Positions 1 through 4,766 of a stretch of 9,239 nt of DNA are shown in pieces; the first letter of the stretch is position 1, and every line of letters begins with the position of its first letter. The translations under genes and the position numbers were made by a program. Source of the DNA: JBGPBY01 sp041481485 (lineage in GTDB: Bacteria > Acidobacteriota > Terriglobia > 20CM-2-55-15). The stretch is taken from NCBI GenBank assembly GCA_041481485.1, contig JBGPBY010000286.1, positions 1-9,239 on the forward strand, read 5' to 3'. The notes under the pieces are model-generated. The model was not told where the DNA came from, searched no databases, and saw only the letters and a list, made by a program, of their open reading frames with translations.

Positions 1-137
1 AGGATCCAGCTCATCAGCGCACCCCACTTCGCGCCCCAGTCCTTGTACTCGGGCCTATCCCAATTCTCGATGGTCATTCCTTCCGGTGCCATGTAGCCGT
101 CAAGGCTAAGTCCGATGTTTACGAATACCGTGCTCAT
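1..137 (-). CDS. RibD-C / dihydrofolate-reductase-like protein, N-terminal 45 codons (partial)
   Basis: The gene starts at 137 and runs off the left edge, so only the N-terminus is visible. The translation begins MSTVFVNIGLSLDGYMAPEG. The stretch VNIGLSLDGYMA matches the first beta-strand and NADPH-pocket motif (SLDGxxA) of the RibD C-terminal / dihydrofolate-reductase-like family, whose members are NADPH-dependent reductases, mostly of unknown substrate. They are common passengers in integron cassettes and differ from the trimethoprim-resistance DfrA/DfrB enzymes, so resistance should not be assumed. A strong Shine-Dalgarno sequence (AGGAGA at 146-141) lies just before the ATG and supports this start. 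The gene follows the attC site at 164-270, so it is the cassette downstream of the GNAT cassette. The family call rests on one motif; the catalytic body lies outside the window. Confidence 0.75.
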   Translation of the reverse strand, partial: MSTVFVNIGLSLDGYMAPEGMTIENWDRPEYKDWGAKWGALMSWI

Positions 138-140
138 GCT

Positions 141-146
141 TCTCCT
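141..146 (-). promoter_or_regulatory. Ribosome binding site for the RibD-C-like gene
   Basis: On the minus strand AGGAGA lies three bases before the ATG at 137, within GAGAGGAGAAGC. It fixes the start of the partial gene and is one of only two clear Shine-Dalgarno sequences in the array. Confidence 0.7.
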
Positions 147-163
147 CTCACAGCTCTGGCTGT

Positions 164-270
164 CGGCATAACGGCTCAACGTTCAGCCGCAAGCCGCGCG
201 AGCCGAACGTTGCGAATTTGAATCCTCATTGCGCGCGGATTGACGGCTGCAACGTTGAGCCGTTATGCCG
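164..270 (-). repeat. Integron attC recombination site (complete)
   Basis: This is an imperfect palindrome of about 107 bp between the GNAT gene and the RibD-C-like gene. The outer arms CGGCATAACGGCTCAACGTT (plus strand, from 164) and its complement ending at 270 pair almost perfectly. They carry core boxes GCATAAC and GTTATGC, close to the RYYYAAC / GTTRRRY consensus, with one mismatch each. The inner arms read GTTGCAGCCG and CGGCTGAAC on the minus strand. The unpaired G in the first arm is the extrahelical base that sets attC polarity, and it agrees with minus-strand cassette orientation. The central region (about 191-242) is less symmetrical. This is the best-preserved site in the window. 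Confidence 0.85.
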
Positions 271-286
271 CATCAGGGAACTAACG

Positions 287-700
287 CTACAGTTGCTTGC
301 GAAAAAATATTTCGCCGATACCCTCTTCATTAATTCCCGCGATGATGCCGCACTCTTCGAACCCCATCTGGCGATGCCACAACTGTGGGGCTGGCTCATT
401 TGCCTGCGAGGAACTGTACAACTTTAGGTGCCCTTGATCTTGAAGTCTTATTTCTAAGAACTGAAGCATAGCCCGGCCACAACCCCGTCGACGATGGTTC
501 TCGTCAACCCCGACCAACCCGATATATGGAAGCTTTGACCAAAGATATTCTATGAGGCAAAACCCAATGAGTGTGCCTTTCAATTCGGCAACGATTGCTT
601 CGCCAACGGATATTTTGCGCAAGATCACGGATTCAGCCAAGTGCGAGCTCATATTAAGAAACGCCGCATCAGCGAGTGTGGCAAGACGTACATTCATCAT
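287..700 (-). CDS. GNAT family N-acetyltransferase (cassette gene)
   Basis: The 137-aa protein has the length and layout of a single-domain GNAT acetyltransferase, which moves an acetyl group from acetyl-CoA to an amine or similar acceptor. The acetyl-CoA pyrophosphate loop (motif A) is clear: VGVDENHRRRGCGRAML at about residues 63-79, with the R-x-x-G-x-G type segment R71-RGCG. Motif B follows as LYSSSQ...LWHRQMGFEE at about 94-116, with the usual aromatic/MGF segment. No substrate can be read from the sequence. Two ATG codons are adjacent (700 and 697) and no convincing Shine-Dalgarno sequence precedes them, so the start is uncertain by one residue. The stop lies 17 bases from the complete attC at 164-270, as expected of a cassette. 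A half attC lies upstream at 748-774. Confidence 0.88.
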   Translation of the reverse strand: MMNVRLATLADAAFLNMSSHLAESVILRKISVGEAIVAELKGTLIGFCLIEYLWSKLPYIGLVGVDENHRRRGCGRAMLQFLEIRLQDQGHLKLYSSSQANEPAPQLWHRQMGFEECGIIAGINEEGIGEIFFRKQL

Positions 701-747
701 TTGGATCTGATATCAACCTTCATGGCCGGTAATCCGCTTAGGGACGT

Positions 748-774
748 CGGCATAACGGCTTCACGATCAGCCGC
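748..774 (-). repeat. Half attC site (R'/L' arm only)
   Basis: The plus-strand sequence CGGCATAACGGCTTCACGAT followed by CAGCCGC matches one arm of the complete site at 164-270. On the minus strand it gives CGGCTGATC...GTTATGCCG, the L'-R' half. The partner arm with an R'' box should lie just beyond the HEAT gene stop near 783, but none is visible. The junction between the HEAT and GNAT cassettes therefore keeps only the trailing half of the site. Confidence 0.6.
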
Positions 775-782
775 AATCGGCG

Positions 783-1118
783 CTAGCTAAGCGTCTCCGA
801 AGCCATGCGGAGCCGTGTGACCGCCGGTTCGTCGCCCAAGGACACGATGCCATCGAGGGCGGTCTTCCAGATGTTGCCATCCTGGGCCACCAACAGACTG
901 GCGAAGAATGGAAGGGCATCCATTGTTCGGTATTCGCTCGCGACACGAATCAACGCTGCGGCCACCGAGGGCTCGGACTGTGCTTTAAACGCGTGAATAA
1001 CGTGCGGTAATGCTGCCGGACCAAGCTCAACGAGCGCATGCCACGCATCGTCTGCGCGATCGCCCGATAGTTGAGTCACGTAATGGCTAACCATCTCCGG
1101 AAGTTCGTTCTTGGTCAT
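783..1118 (-). CDS. Small HEAT-repeat protein (cassette gene)
   Basis: The 111-aa protein is rich in alanine and leucine and is built from about three helical pairs of HEAT type: residues about 22-45 (DDAWHALVELGPAALPHVIHAF), 50-76 (SVAAALIRVASEYRTMDALPFFAS) and 84-105 (WKTALDGIVSLGDEPAVTRL). The pattern A-L-x-x-L-G-x-x-A-(L/V)-P is typical of HEAT and PBS-lyase-like repeats, which act as protein-binding scaffolds. No catalytic residue, signal peptide or membrane segment is seen. Such short HEAT proteins are frequent in cassette arrays and sometimes act as immunity or partner proteins, but no partner is encoded here. ATG 1118 is used; no strong Shine-Dalgarno sequence precedes it. A complete attC lies upstream (1141-1207) and a half site downstream (748-774). 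Confidence 0.75.
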   Translation of the reverse strand: MTKNELPEMVSHYVTQLSGDRADDAWHALVELGPAALPHVIHAFKAQSEPSVAAALIRVASEYRTMDALPFFASLLVAQDGNIWKTALDGIVSLGDEPAVTRLRMASETLS

Positions 1119-1140
1119 GAATGTCGCTTCTATTTCGGCC

Positions 1141-1207
1141 GGCTAACGATTGTGCCGTTCAGCCGCGGCGTGTTTTCTGCGCCGGCGGCTGCAACGGCTT
1201 GTTCGGC
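1141..1207 (-). repeat. Integron attC recombination site (complete)
   Basis: This 67-bp imperfect palindrome separates the CopG-antitoxin gene from the HEAT gene. Read on the minus strand, the R'' box is GCCGAAC (from 1207) and the R' box GTTAGCC (to 1141), each one base from consensus. The inner arms are GCCGTTGCAGCCGC and GCGGCTGAACGGC, which pair except for one extra G in the first arm, the extrahelical base in the L'' position. The loop contains GCAGAAAACACGCC. The stop codon of the antitoxin gene lies inside the site, so the last residues of that protein are encoded by attC sequence. Confidence 0.85.
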
Positions 1208-1476
1208 GGCTTGCGGAGTGAAGACTCACGAAGCATTTGCCGAATCCACGTTCGCACCAATGTGGCTTCTTGAGTTCCTTCAGAGTCTGCCAAACGCTTG
1301 AGATCCTTAGCCTCCTTTGGCGTCAGGTCAATGGCGACTGTGGATTCCTTCAGCCGTTTGAAAACGGGTCGTCGTACTTCCTCTAATTGAACTTCAAAAT
1401 CTATCAGATCGTGAGTGTCCCAGAATTTTGCGAGTTCCTCAATTGAGTCCGCATCAGGAATGCGTTTAGACTTCAT
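1159..1476 (-). CDS. CopG-family antitoxin (cassette gene, no toxin adjacent)
   Basis: From the ATG at 1476 the protein is 105 aa. The first half, IPDADSIEELAKFWDTHDLIDF, is the characteristic start of the CopG_antitoxin family (I-P-x-F/A...E..FW.THD...). The second half, ESTVAIDLTPKEAKDLKRLADSEG followed by TWIRQML, has the ribbon-helix-helix layout: a strand, then two helices. Such proteins bind operator DNA as dimers and neutralise a BrnT-like or RelE-like toxin, but no toxin gene is present on either side. The C-terminal tail PNKPLQPPAQKTRRG is translated from the attC site. An in-frame ATG at 1488 is an alternative start; 1476 is preferred because GGA lies nine bases upstream. The frame is also open upstream into the remnant of the DUF2442 cassette, as far as a GTG at 1683, giving a possible 174-aa fusion. 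Confidence 0.78.
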   Translation of the reverse strand: MKSKRIPDADSIEELAKFWDTHDLIDFEVQLEEVRRPVFKRLKESTVAIDLTPKEAKDLKRLADSEGTQEATLVRTWIRQMLRESSLRKPPNKPLQPPAQKTRRG

Positions 1477-1531
1477 TGTTTTTTCCATCGATTGTATCGC
1501 TTCTGTTCTGGACTTGCGATGAGCGCGGCTC

Positions 1532-1555
1532 GTCGGCTGCAACGTGGTGTTAGCC
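1532..1555 (-). repeat. Half attC site (R''/L'' arm only)
   Basis: On the minus strand this reads GGCTAACACCACGTTGCAGC followed by CGAC. It holds an R'' box (GGCTAAC, close to RYYYAAC) and an L'' arm GTTGCAGCCG identical to that of the two complete sites, including the extrahelical G. The expected L'-R' half (CGGCTGAAC...GTTRRRY) is missing before the antitoxin start. The site marks the former 3' end of the DUF2442 cassette. It is the converse of the half site at 748-774, which keeps only the other arm. Confidence 0.65.
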
Positions 1556-1809
1556 AGCCGCATGAACCTCTCCGGACTCAATAGGCTTGCTACAGAAATG
1601 TCTTCATCGATTTCTTCCCAATGGATGCCGATGCCGCCGCCAATAAACTCCCACTCCTTCCTCTGCTTGTCCGTCGCATTCACAAGCCGAGGAAATCACA
1701 CCGAGGGAACTGATACAGTTCGCCCGTCGTCAAGCACGACCGTCAATGCATCCCGAGAACACGACACGTCAATCGCGACAGAATCACTATTGGCCACTAA
1801 AGTAGGCAT
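1555..1809 (-). pseudogene. DUF2442 protein broken by an in-frame TGA
   Basis: From ATG 1809 the frame reads MPTLVANSDSVAIDV..LTVVLDDGRTVSVPSV, then TGA at 1698-1696. It continues in the same frame FPRLVNATDKQRKEWEF and HWEEIDEDISVASLL. Together these are a recognisable DUF2442 protein: L-x-L-x-DGR-x-x-x-VP-x-x-W-(F/Y)PRL, then GIHWxxIDEDISVxxLL. The stop sits where the family has a conserved tryptophan, so a single TGG to TGA change explains it. DUF2442 proteins often occur with DUF4160 in small toxin-antitoxin-like pairs; no DUF4160 gene is seen here. The frame has no stop of its own at the 3' end: it enters the half attC and continues into the CopG antitoxin. Base miscalling at 1696-1698 remains possible. 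Confidence 0.75.
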
Positions 1810-1907
1810 TCCATTTCTCCCAAAAAAGAACGGCGACCACGGCTGTCAGAATCAAGTAGAGGCCATTAAACAAATAAAGTTGCTGTGGTCATGCATCACC
1901 TTCGTCC

Positions 1908-1970
1908 GCCCAATGGCTTGCGGCTGAACGGTCACGCTTTTCAGCGGCCTGCTTCAGCGGCCTGTTGGAC
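1908..1970. repeat. attC-like site of uncertain polarity
   Basis: The 63-bp imperfect palindrome lies between the membrane-protein cassette and the DUF2442 cassette. The outer boxes are GCCCAAT (1908-1914) and GTTGGAC (1964-1970). Read on the plus strand, GTTGGAC is a perfect R' (GTTRRRY). Read on the minus strand, GTCCAAC is a perfect R'' (RYYYAAC), but the other box becomes ATTGGGC, lacking the G at the usual crossover point. The inner arms are GCGGCTGAA and TTCAGCG, with the extra base in the arm nearest 1908. Both details fit plus-strand polarity, opposite to the other sites. The family assignment is firm; the direction is not. Confidence 0.7.
1940..1964. repeat. 12-bp tandem direct repeat inside the attC-like site
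   Basis: TTCAGCGGCCTG occurs at 1940-1951 and again at 1953-1964, separated by a single C. It duplicates one inner arm of the attC-like site, so two alternative hairpin pairings with the other arm are possible. Confidence 0.8.
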
Positions 1971-1982
1971 GGCTTCCGTCCA
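1966..1982. repeat. Short perfect inverted repeat overlapping the R box
   Basis: TGGACGG, loop CTT, CCGTCCA form a 7-bp perfect stem that shares its left half with the GTTGGAC box. No run of T follows on either strand, so it is not a convincing intrinsic terminator. It may simply compete with the attC hairpin. Confidence 0.5.
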
Positions 1983-1996
1983 TGATTGCCTTTTAT

Positions 1997-2254
1997 CTAC
2001 TTGGTCGCCGCGTTTCGATCCAGCCAAGAAAGCAACCACAACAATCCGAACGCGACCACAATGCATGCCGGCAACGCGAGAAATATTGCGCCGTGCACCA
2101 TCCCCCAAGTATGGAATACCGGCCAGTCCATCGAAGCGAATATGCCCGCTTCCGAGACCACCACTACAAAACTCAACGGAACTGCCAGAACTATGCGAAG
2201 AACGAGCCTCGCGGAACGTTTCTCATTAGCTTCGCCGAAACGGCCGTTTGCCAA
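1997..2254 (-). CDS. Small two-helix membrane protein (cassette gene)
   Basis: The 85-aa product has a basic N-terminus (EANEKRSARLVLR) and two hydrophobic segments, about residues 17-41 (LVLRIVLAVPLSFVVVVSEAGIF) and 53-77 (VHGAIFLALPACIVVAFGLLWLL), with a charged tail DRNAATK. This predicts two inner-membrane helices with a short loop (SMDWPVFHTWG). I do not recognise a family, and small membrane proteins of this kind are common in cassettes. The only in-frame start before the first helix is TTG at 2254, with CAGGG a few bases upstream. The first ATG would delete helix one, so TTG is preferred. The frame is bounded upstream by the TAA of the 56-aa ORF in the same frame, and the stop lies 27 bases before the attC-like site. 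Confidence 0.6.
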   Translation of the reverse strand: MANGRFGEANEKRSARLVLRIVLAVPLSFVVVVSEAGIFASMDWPVFHTWGMVHGAIFLALPACIVVAFGLLWLLSWLDRNAATK

Positions 2255-2272
2255 CCAAACCCTGACGAGAGT

Positions 2273-2443
2273 TTACTGAGAGACTGTTCTTAAGATTGCC
2301 TCGGACATTTTAACCCTCGTTCGTCGAGCAAAATCACCTGCACAAGCGTATACTCTCATGTCTTTGCCACGAGAAATGAGCAGCGCTTCGGGAAACACCC
2401 ATTGGAACTTGTGAGTGACCATGCTAAGTTGTGCGTGATCCAT
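2273..2443 (-). CDS. Hypothetical 56-aa protein
   Basis: From ATG 2443 the product is 56 aa: MDHAQLSMVTHKFQWVFPEA at the start and RRTRVKMSEAILRTVSQ at the end. No family is recognised. It has no membrane segment and a basic, possibly helical C-terminus. The case for a real gene is the excellent Shine-Dalgarno sequence AAAGGAG just before the ATG. Its TAA lies 18 bases before the TTG start of the membrane protein, in the same frame, so the two may be translationally coupled. No attC separates them, so they would form one cassette or lie at the end of the array. Codon evidence is too slight to be sure. Confidence 0.4.
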   Translation of the reverse strand: MDHAQLSMVTHKFQWVFPEALLISRGKDMRVYACAGDFARRTRVKMSEAILRTVSQ

Positions 2444-2449
2444 TGGGGA

Positions 2450-2456
2450 CTCCTTT
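2450..2456 (-). promoter_or_regulatory. Ribosome binding site for the 56-aa ORF
   Basis: The minus strand reads AAAGGAG, six bases before the ATG at 2443. It is a near-ideal Shine-Dalgarno sequence and selects the internal ATG over the longer frame that begins at 2476. Confidence 0.6.
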
Positions 2457-2569
2457 CGTGGTATCCAAAGCCACACCCAAAGAGGAGTTTTGGGGTTCGA
2501 TTAATATAAAAATCCACAACAGAATCAAATACTTAAAAGTACCTACCCCATAGTCGCAACAAGGAAGAT

Positions 2570-3376
2570 ATGGCAGCGTCCTTGAAACAAAGACATCGGA
2601 CCGAAAAGGCCATGACAGCAAAATCCCATCAATATGATCTGATCCTCAATCTCGTGAGGCGGAATTTCATCCTGCAATTCAAGGGATCTCTGCTGGGTCT
2701 CCTCTGGGCTCTTCTCTTGCCTCTTTCTCAATTGGTGATCTTTGTTTTTCTCTTTCGGAGAGTGGTCCCGCTAAAAATCCCGGATTATCCTGTCTATTTG
2801 TTTACCGGGTTATTGCCTTGGAATTGGTTCAGCATGTCGATCAATTTGGCAAGCAGTCTCTTTATCACTAATCGTGACCTCGTTCGAAGACCCAATTTTG
2901 AGCCGTCAATACTTGCTCTTGTGCACGCACTTTCGAATCTGGTGACCTACCTCATATCCCTTCCGATAGTTTTTATACTGATTGCAACTTCCGGCCGACG
3001 GCTTACCTGGACTGTGCTACTCCTGCCAGTCATCATGCTGATCCAAGGCACCCTCATCGTTGGGCTCAGCCTCTTTCTCGCCACCTGGAATGTCTTTTAT
3101 CGGGACTTGCAACACATCACAGGCGTTGTCCTGGGGTTAATGTTTTATGTCACCCCCGTTTTTTACAGCATTGAAAATGTAGGGCGGGAGTACCGCAGTC
3201 TGTTCACATTGAATCCCATGGCTGTCCTAATTCAAGCGTATCGCGCTATTCTGTACGACGGAACCGTTCCCGACGTGAGCACGCTGCTCGTCGCCACCGC
3301 TGTGTCGATTACCATCTGCGGCCTTGGCTATCTTGCGTACAGACGCGACATACAGGGCGTCTACGATTTTCTGTAG
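2570..3376 (+). CDS. wzm: Polysaccharide ABC exporter permease (Wzm/TagG/KpsM type)
   Basis: This 268-aa ABC-2 type integral membrane protein has the usual family length of about 260. It forms the inner-membrane channel that, as a dimer, moves a lipid-linked polysaccharide to the periplasm. The N-terminal amphipathic segment LVRRNFILQFKGSLLGLLWA (28-47) is the standard opening of the family, where the R/K-x-x-F-Q-F-K-x-S-x-L-G-xx-W motif contacts the ATPase. About six hydrophobic segments follow (near 45-63, 75-97, 117-140, 148-172, 180-200 and 235-256). Conserved landmarks are FYRDLQHI (176-183), TPVFYS (195-200) and LNPMAVLIQAYRAILYDG (214-231). AAGGA lies four bases before ATG 2570 and supports that start; the ATG at residue 15 is an alternative. 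The ATPase gene follows after 25 bp, as in wzm-wzt operons. Confidence 0.9.
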   Translation: MAASLKQRHRTEKAMTAKSHQYDLILNLVRRNFILQFKGSLLGLLWALLLPLSQLVIFVFLFRRVVPLKIPDYPVYLFTGLLPWNWFSMSINLASSLFITNRDLVRRPNFEPSILALVHALSNLVTYLISLPIVFILIATSGRRLTWTVLLLPVIMLIQGTLIVGLSLFLATWNVFYRDLQHITGVVLGLMFYVTPVFYSIENVGREYRSLFTLNPMAVLIQAYRAILYDGTVPDVSTLLVATAVSITICGLGYLAYRRDIQGVYDFL

Positions 3377-3401
3377 ACGGAGAAGCTAGCGAGAATAAGA
3401 A

Positions 3402-4658
3402 GTGGACATTGTGCTTGAAGCCGAAAGGGTGTCCAAGCGGTTTCGGATTGCTCGGAACCGGCCTTCGTCTCTCAAGGAATTATTCATTCAGGGACTGAAG
3501 GGCCGTTCCTCCAAAACTGCTGACGAACTCTGGGCATTGCGAGAGATCAGTTTCACCCTGAAAAAGGGGCGTTCCGTCGGCATTATCGGGCACAATGGTG
3601 CTGGAAAGAGCACGCTGTTACGCCTCATCTGCGGACTGGGGCGACCCACTTCTGGGAGAATACAGTACTGGGGCAAGATCGGAAGCCTCCTCGAATTGGG
3701 AGGCGGTTTCCATTTCGAGATGACCGGCCGCGAAAATCTCATCATGGGCGGAATTCTGGGCGGACTATCCAAGCGCCAGGTTGAGGCCCTTCAGAAGGAA
3801 ATTATCGCATTCGCTGAATTGGAAAAGCTTATTGACCAGCCGGTGCGAACCTATTCCAGCGGGATGTATCTGAGGCTAGCCTTTGCCACAGCCATTCACT
3901 TTGATCCTGATTTCCTCATCATTGATGAACTGCTGGCTGTGGGGGACTCTCAGTTTCAGAAAAAATGTCTGGACCGTCTGCAATCCTTCCGGATAGCCGG
4001 GAAGTCCTTGCTGATGGTCTCTCATAACCTGGATCAAATCCGTGCGTACTGCGACGAGGTCCTGGTCATGGAGGAAGGCCGCATCCTGATGCAGGGAGAT
4101 CCTGAGAGCGCCGTGCGCGCCTACTATGACATCATGAGACAGCGGACAGAGAGGCGCCAAGCCAAGATGGAGGTTGTCCAGCCCAGCTTACCGATTCAAC
4201 AAGGGAATCGCTACGGCACCCAGGAAGTGACTATCACCGCTGTCCGCTTCATTGATGGAGACGATCGGATAACCGACCATATTTCCAGTGGCTCACCTCT
4301 GACAGTCGAGCTGGAATATTTCCGAACAAACACGGTTTCCGATATGGCTTGCACGTTAGGTGTTTTCAATGAGAACAACACGAAGTGTTTTGAAGCTCAT
4401 GCCTCTTCGATTCGGGCGACTTCCGGCCAACTTTCGGAAAGAGCCAGCATCAGGTGCCGGCTTCCAGAACTGCCGTTGCTGCCGGGACGTTATTACATCA
4501 ATATTGGTCTCTTTCCTACGGACTGGAGTTTTGTCTACGATCATCACAACGGGATGCATTTTCTGCATGTAATGAACGAAAACGAGATGCCGGTAAACGT
4601 CTCTGGTGTTGTCATGGTGCGCCCCCACTGGACCGTACGTTCTCAAGATCCTTCATGA
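3402..4658 (+). CDS. wzt: Polysaccharide ABC exporter ATPase with C-terminal glycan-binding domain (Wzt type)
   Basis: This 418-aa protein powers the permease encoded just upstream. The nucleotide-binding domain (about 1-245) shows Walker A GHNGAGKST at 63-71, the ABC signature YSSGM at 151-155, Walker B FLIIDE at 171-176 with DELLAVGD after it (most relatives have DEVLAVGD), and the switch histidine in MVSHN at 208. LGGGFHFEMTGRENL (99-113) is diagnostic of the polysaccharide-exporter subfamily. A charged linker (247-262) leads to a beta-rich C-terminal domain (about 270-410) of Wzt_C type: VTITAVRFID, LTVELEYF, LLPGRYYINIGLF and HNGMHFLHV. In O-antigen exporters of this kind that domain recognises the modified non-reducing end of the glycan and thereby couples chain termination to export. 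The start is GTG 3402, preceded only by a weak AGAATAAG sequence; GTG 3411 is an alternative. Confidence 0.92.
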   Translation: MDIVLEAERVSKRFRIARNRPSSLKELFIQGLKGRSSKTADELWALREISFTLKKGRSVGIIGHNGAGKSTLLRLICGLGRPTSGRIQYWGKIGSLLELGGGFHFEMTGRENLIMGGILGGLSKRQVEALQKEIIAFAELEKLIDQPVRTYSSGMYLRLAFATAIHFDPDFLIIDELLAVGDSQFQKKCLDRLQSFRIAGKSLLMVSHNLDQIRAYCDEVLVMEEGRILMQGDPESAVRAYYDIMRQRTERRQAKMEVVQPSLPIQQGNRYGTQEVTITAVRFIDGDDRITDHISSGSPLTVELEYFRTNTVSDMACTLGVFNENNTKCFEAHASSIRATSGQLSERASIRCRLPELPLLPGRYYINIGLFPTDWSFVYDHHNGMHFLHVMNENEMPVNVSGVVMVRPHWTVRSQDPS

Positions 4659-4766
4659 TCGGTTTTCGGCTTGTCGGAAGATGGAGTTGCGGGAGGCGAA
4701 TTCTGGCTACTCATCCATATTTGAGGTCTTTATAACCAAGCACGGCATGTTACCCCTGACTGAAAT

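Noticed and set aside
1544..1927. A 127-codon plus-strand frame across the DUF2442 region
   Set aside because: The minus strand has recognisable DUF2442 sequence over the same bases; the plus frame is Ser/Thr-rich with no motif.
1982..2293. Several overlapping plus-strand frames opposite the two-helix membrane protein
   Set aside because: Their products are low-complexity, Asn/Thr/Arg-rich and unlike any protein family, while the minus strand encodes two clean hydrophobic helices.
2480..2569. Divergent promoter or attI between the array and the exporter operon
   Set aside because: AT-rich segments such as TTAATATAAAAAT are present, but no -35/-10 pair with good spacing and no convincing attI core could be identified on either strand by eye.
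4659..4766. Terminator or small gene between the ATPase and the three-domain gene
   Set aside because: No stable hairpin followed by a T-run and no frame with a ribosome binding site is visible; the genes are probably co-transcribed.
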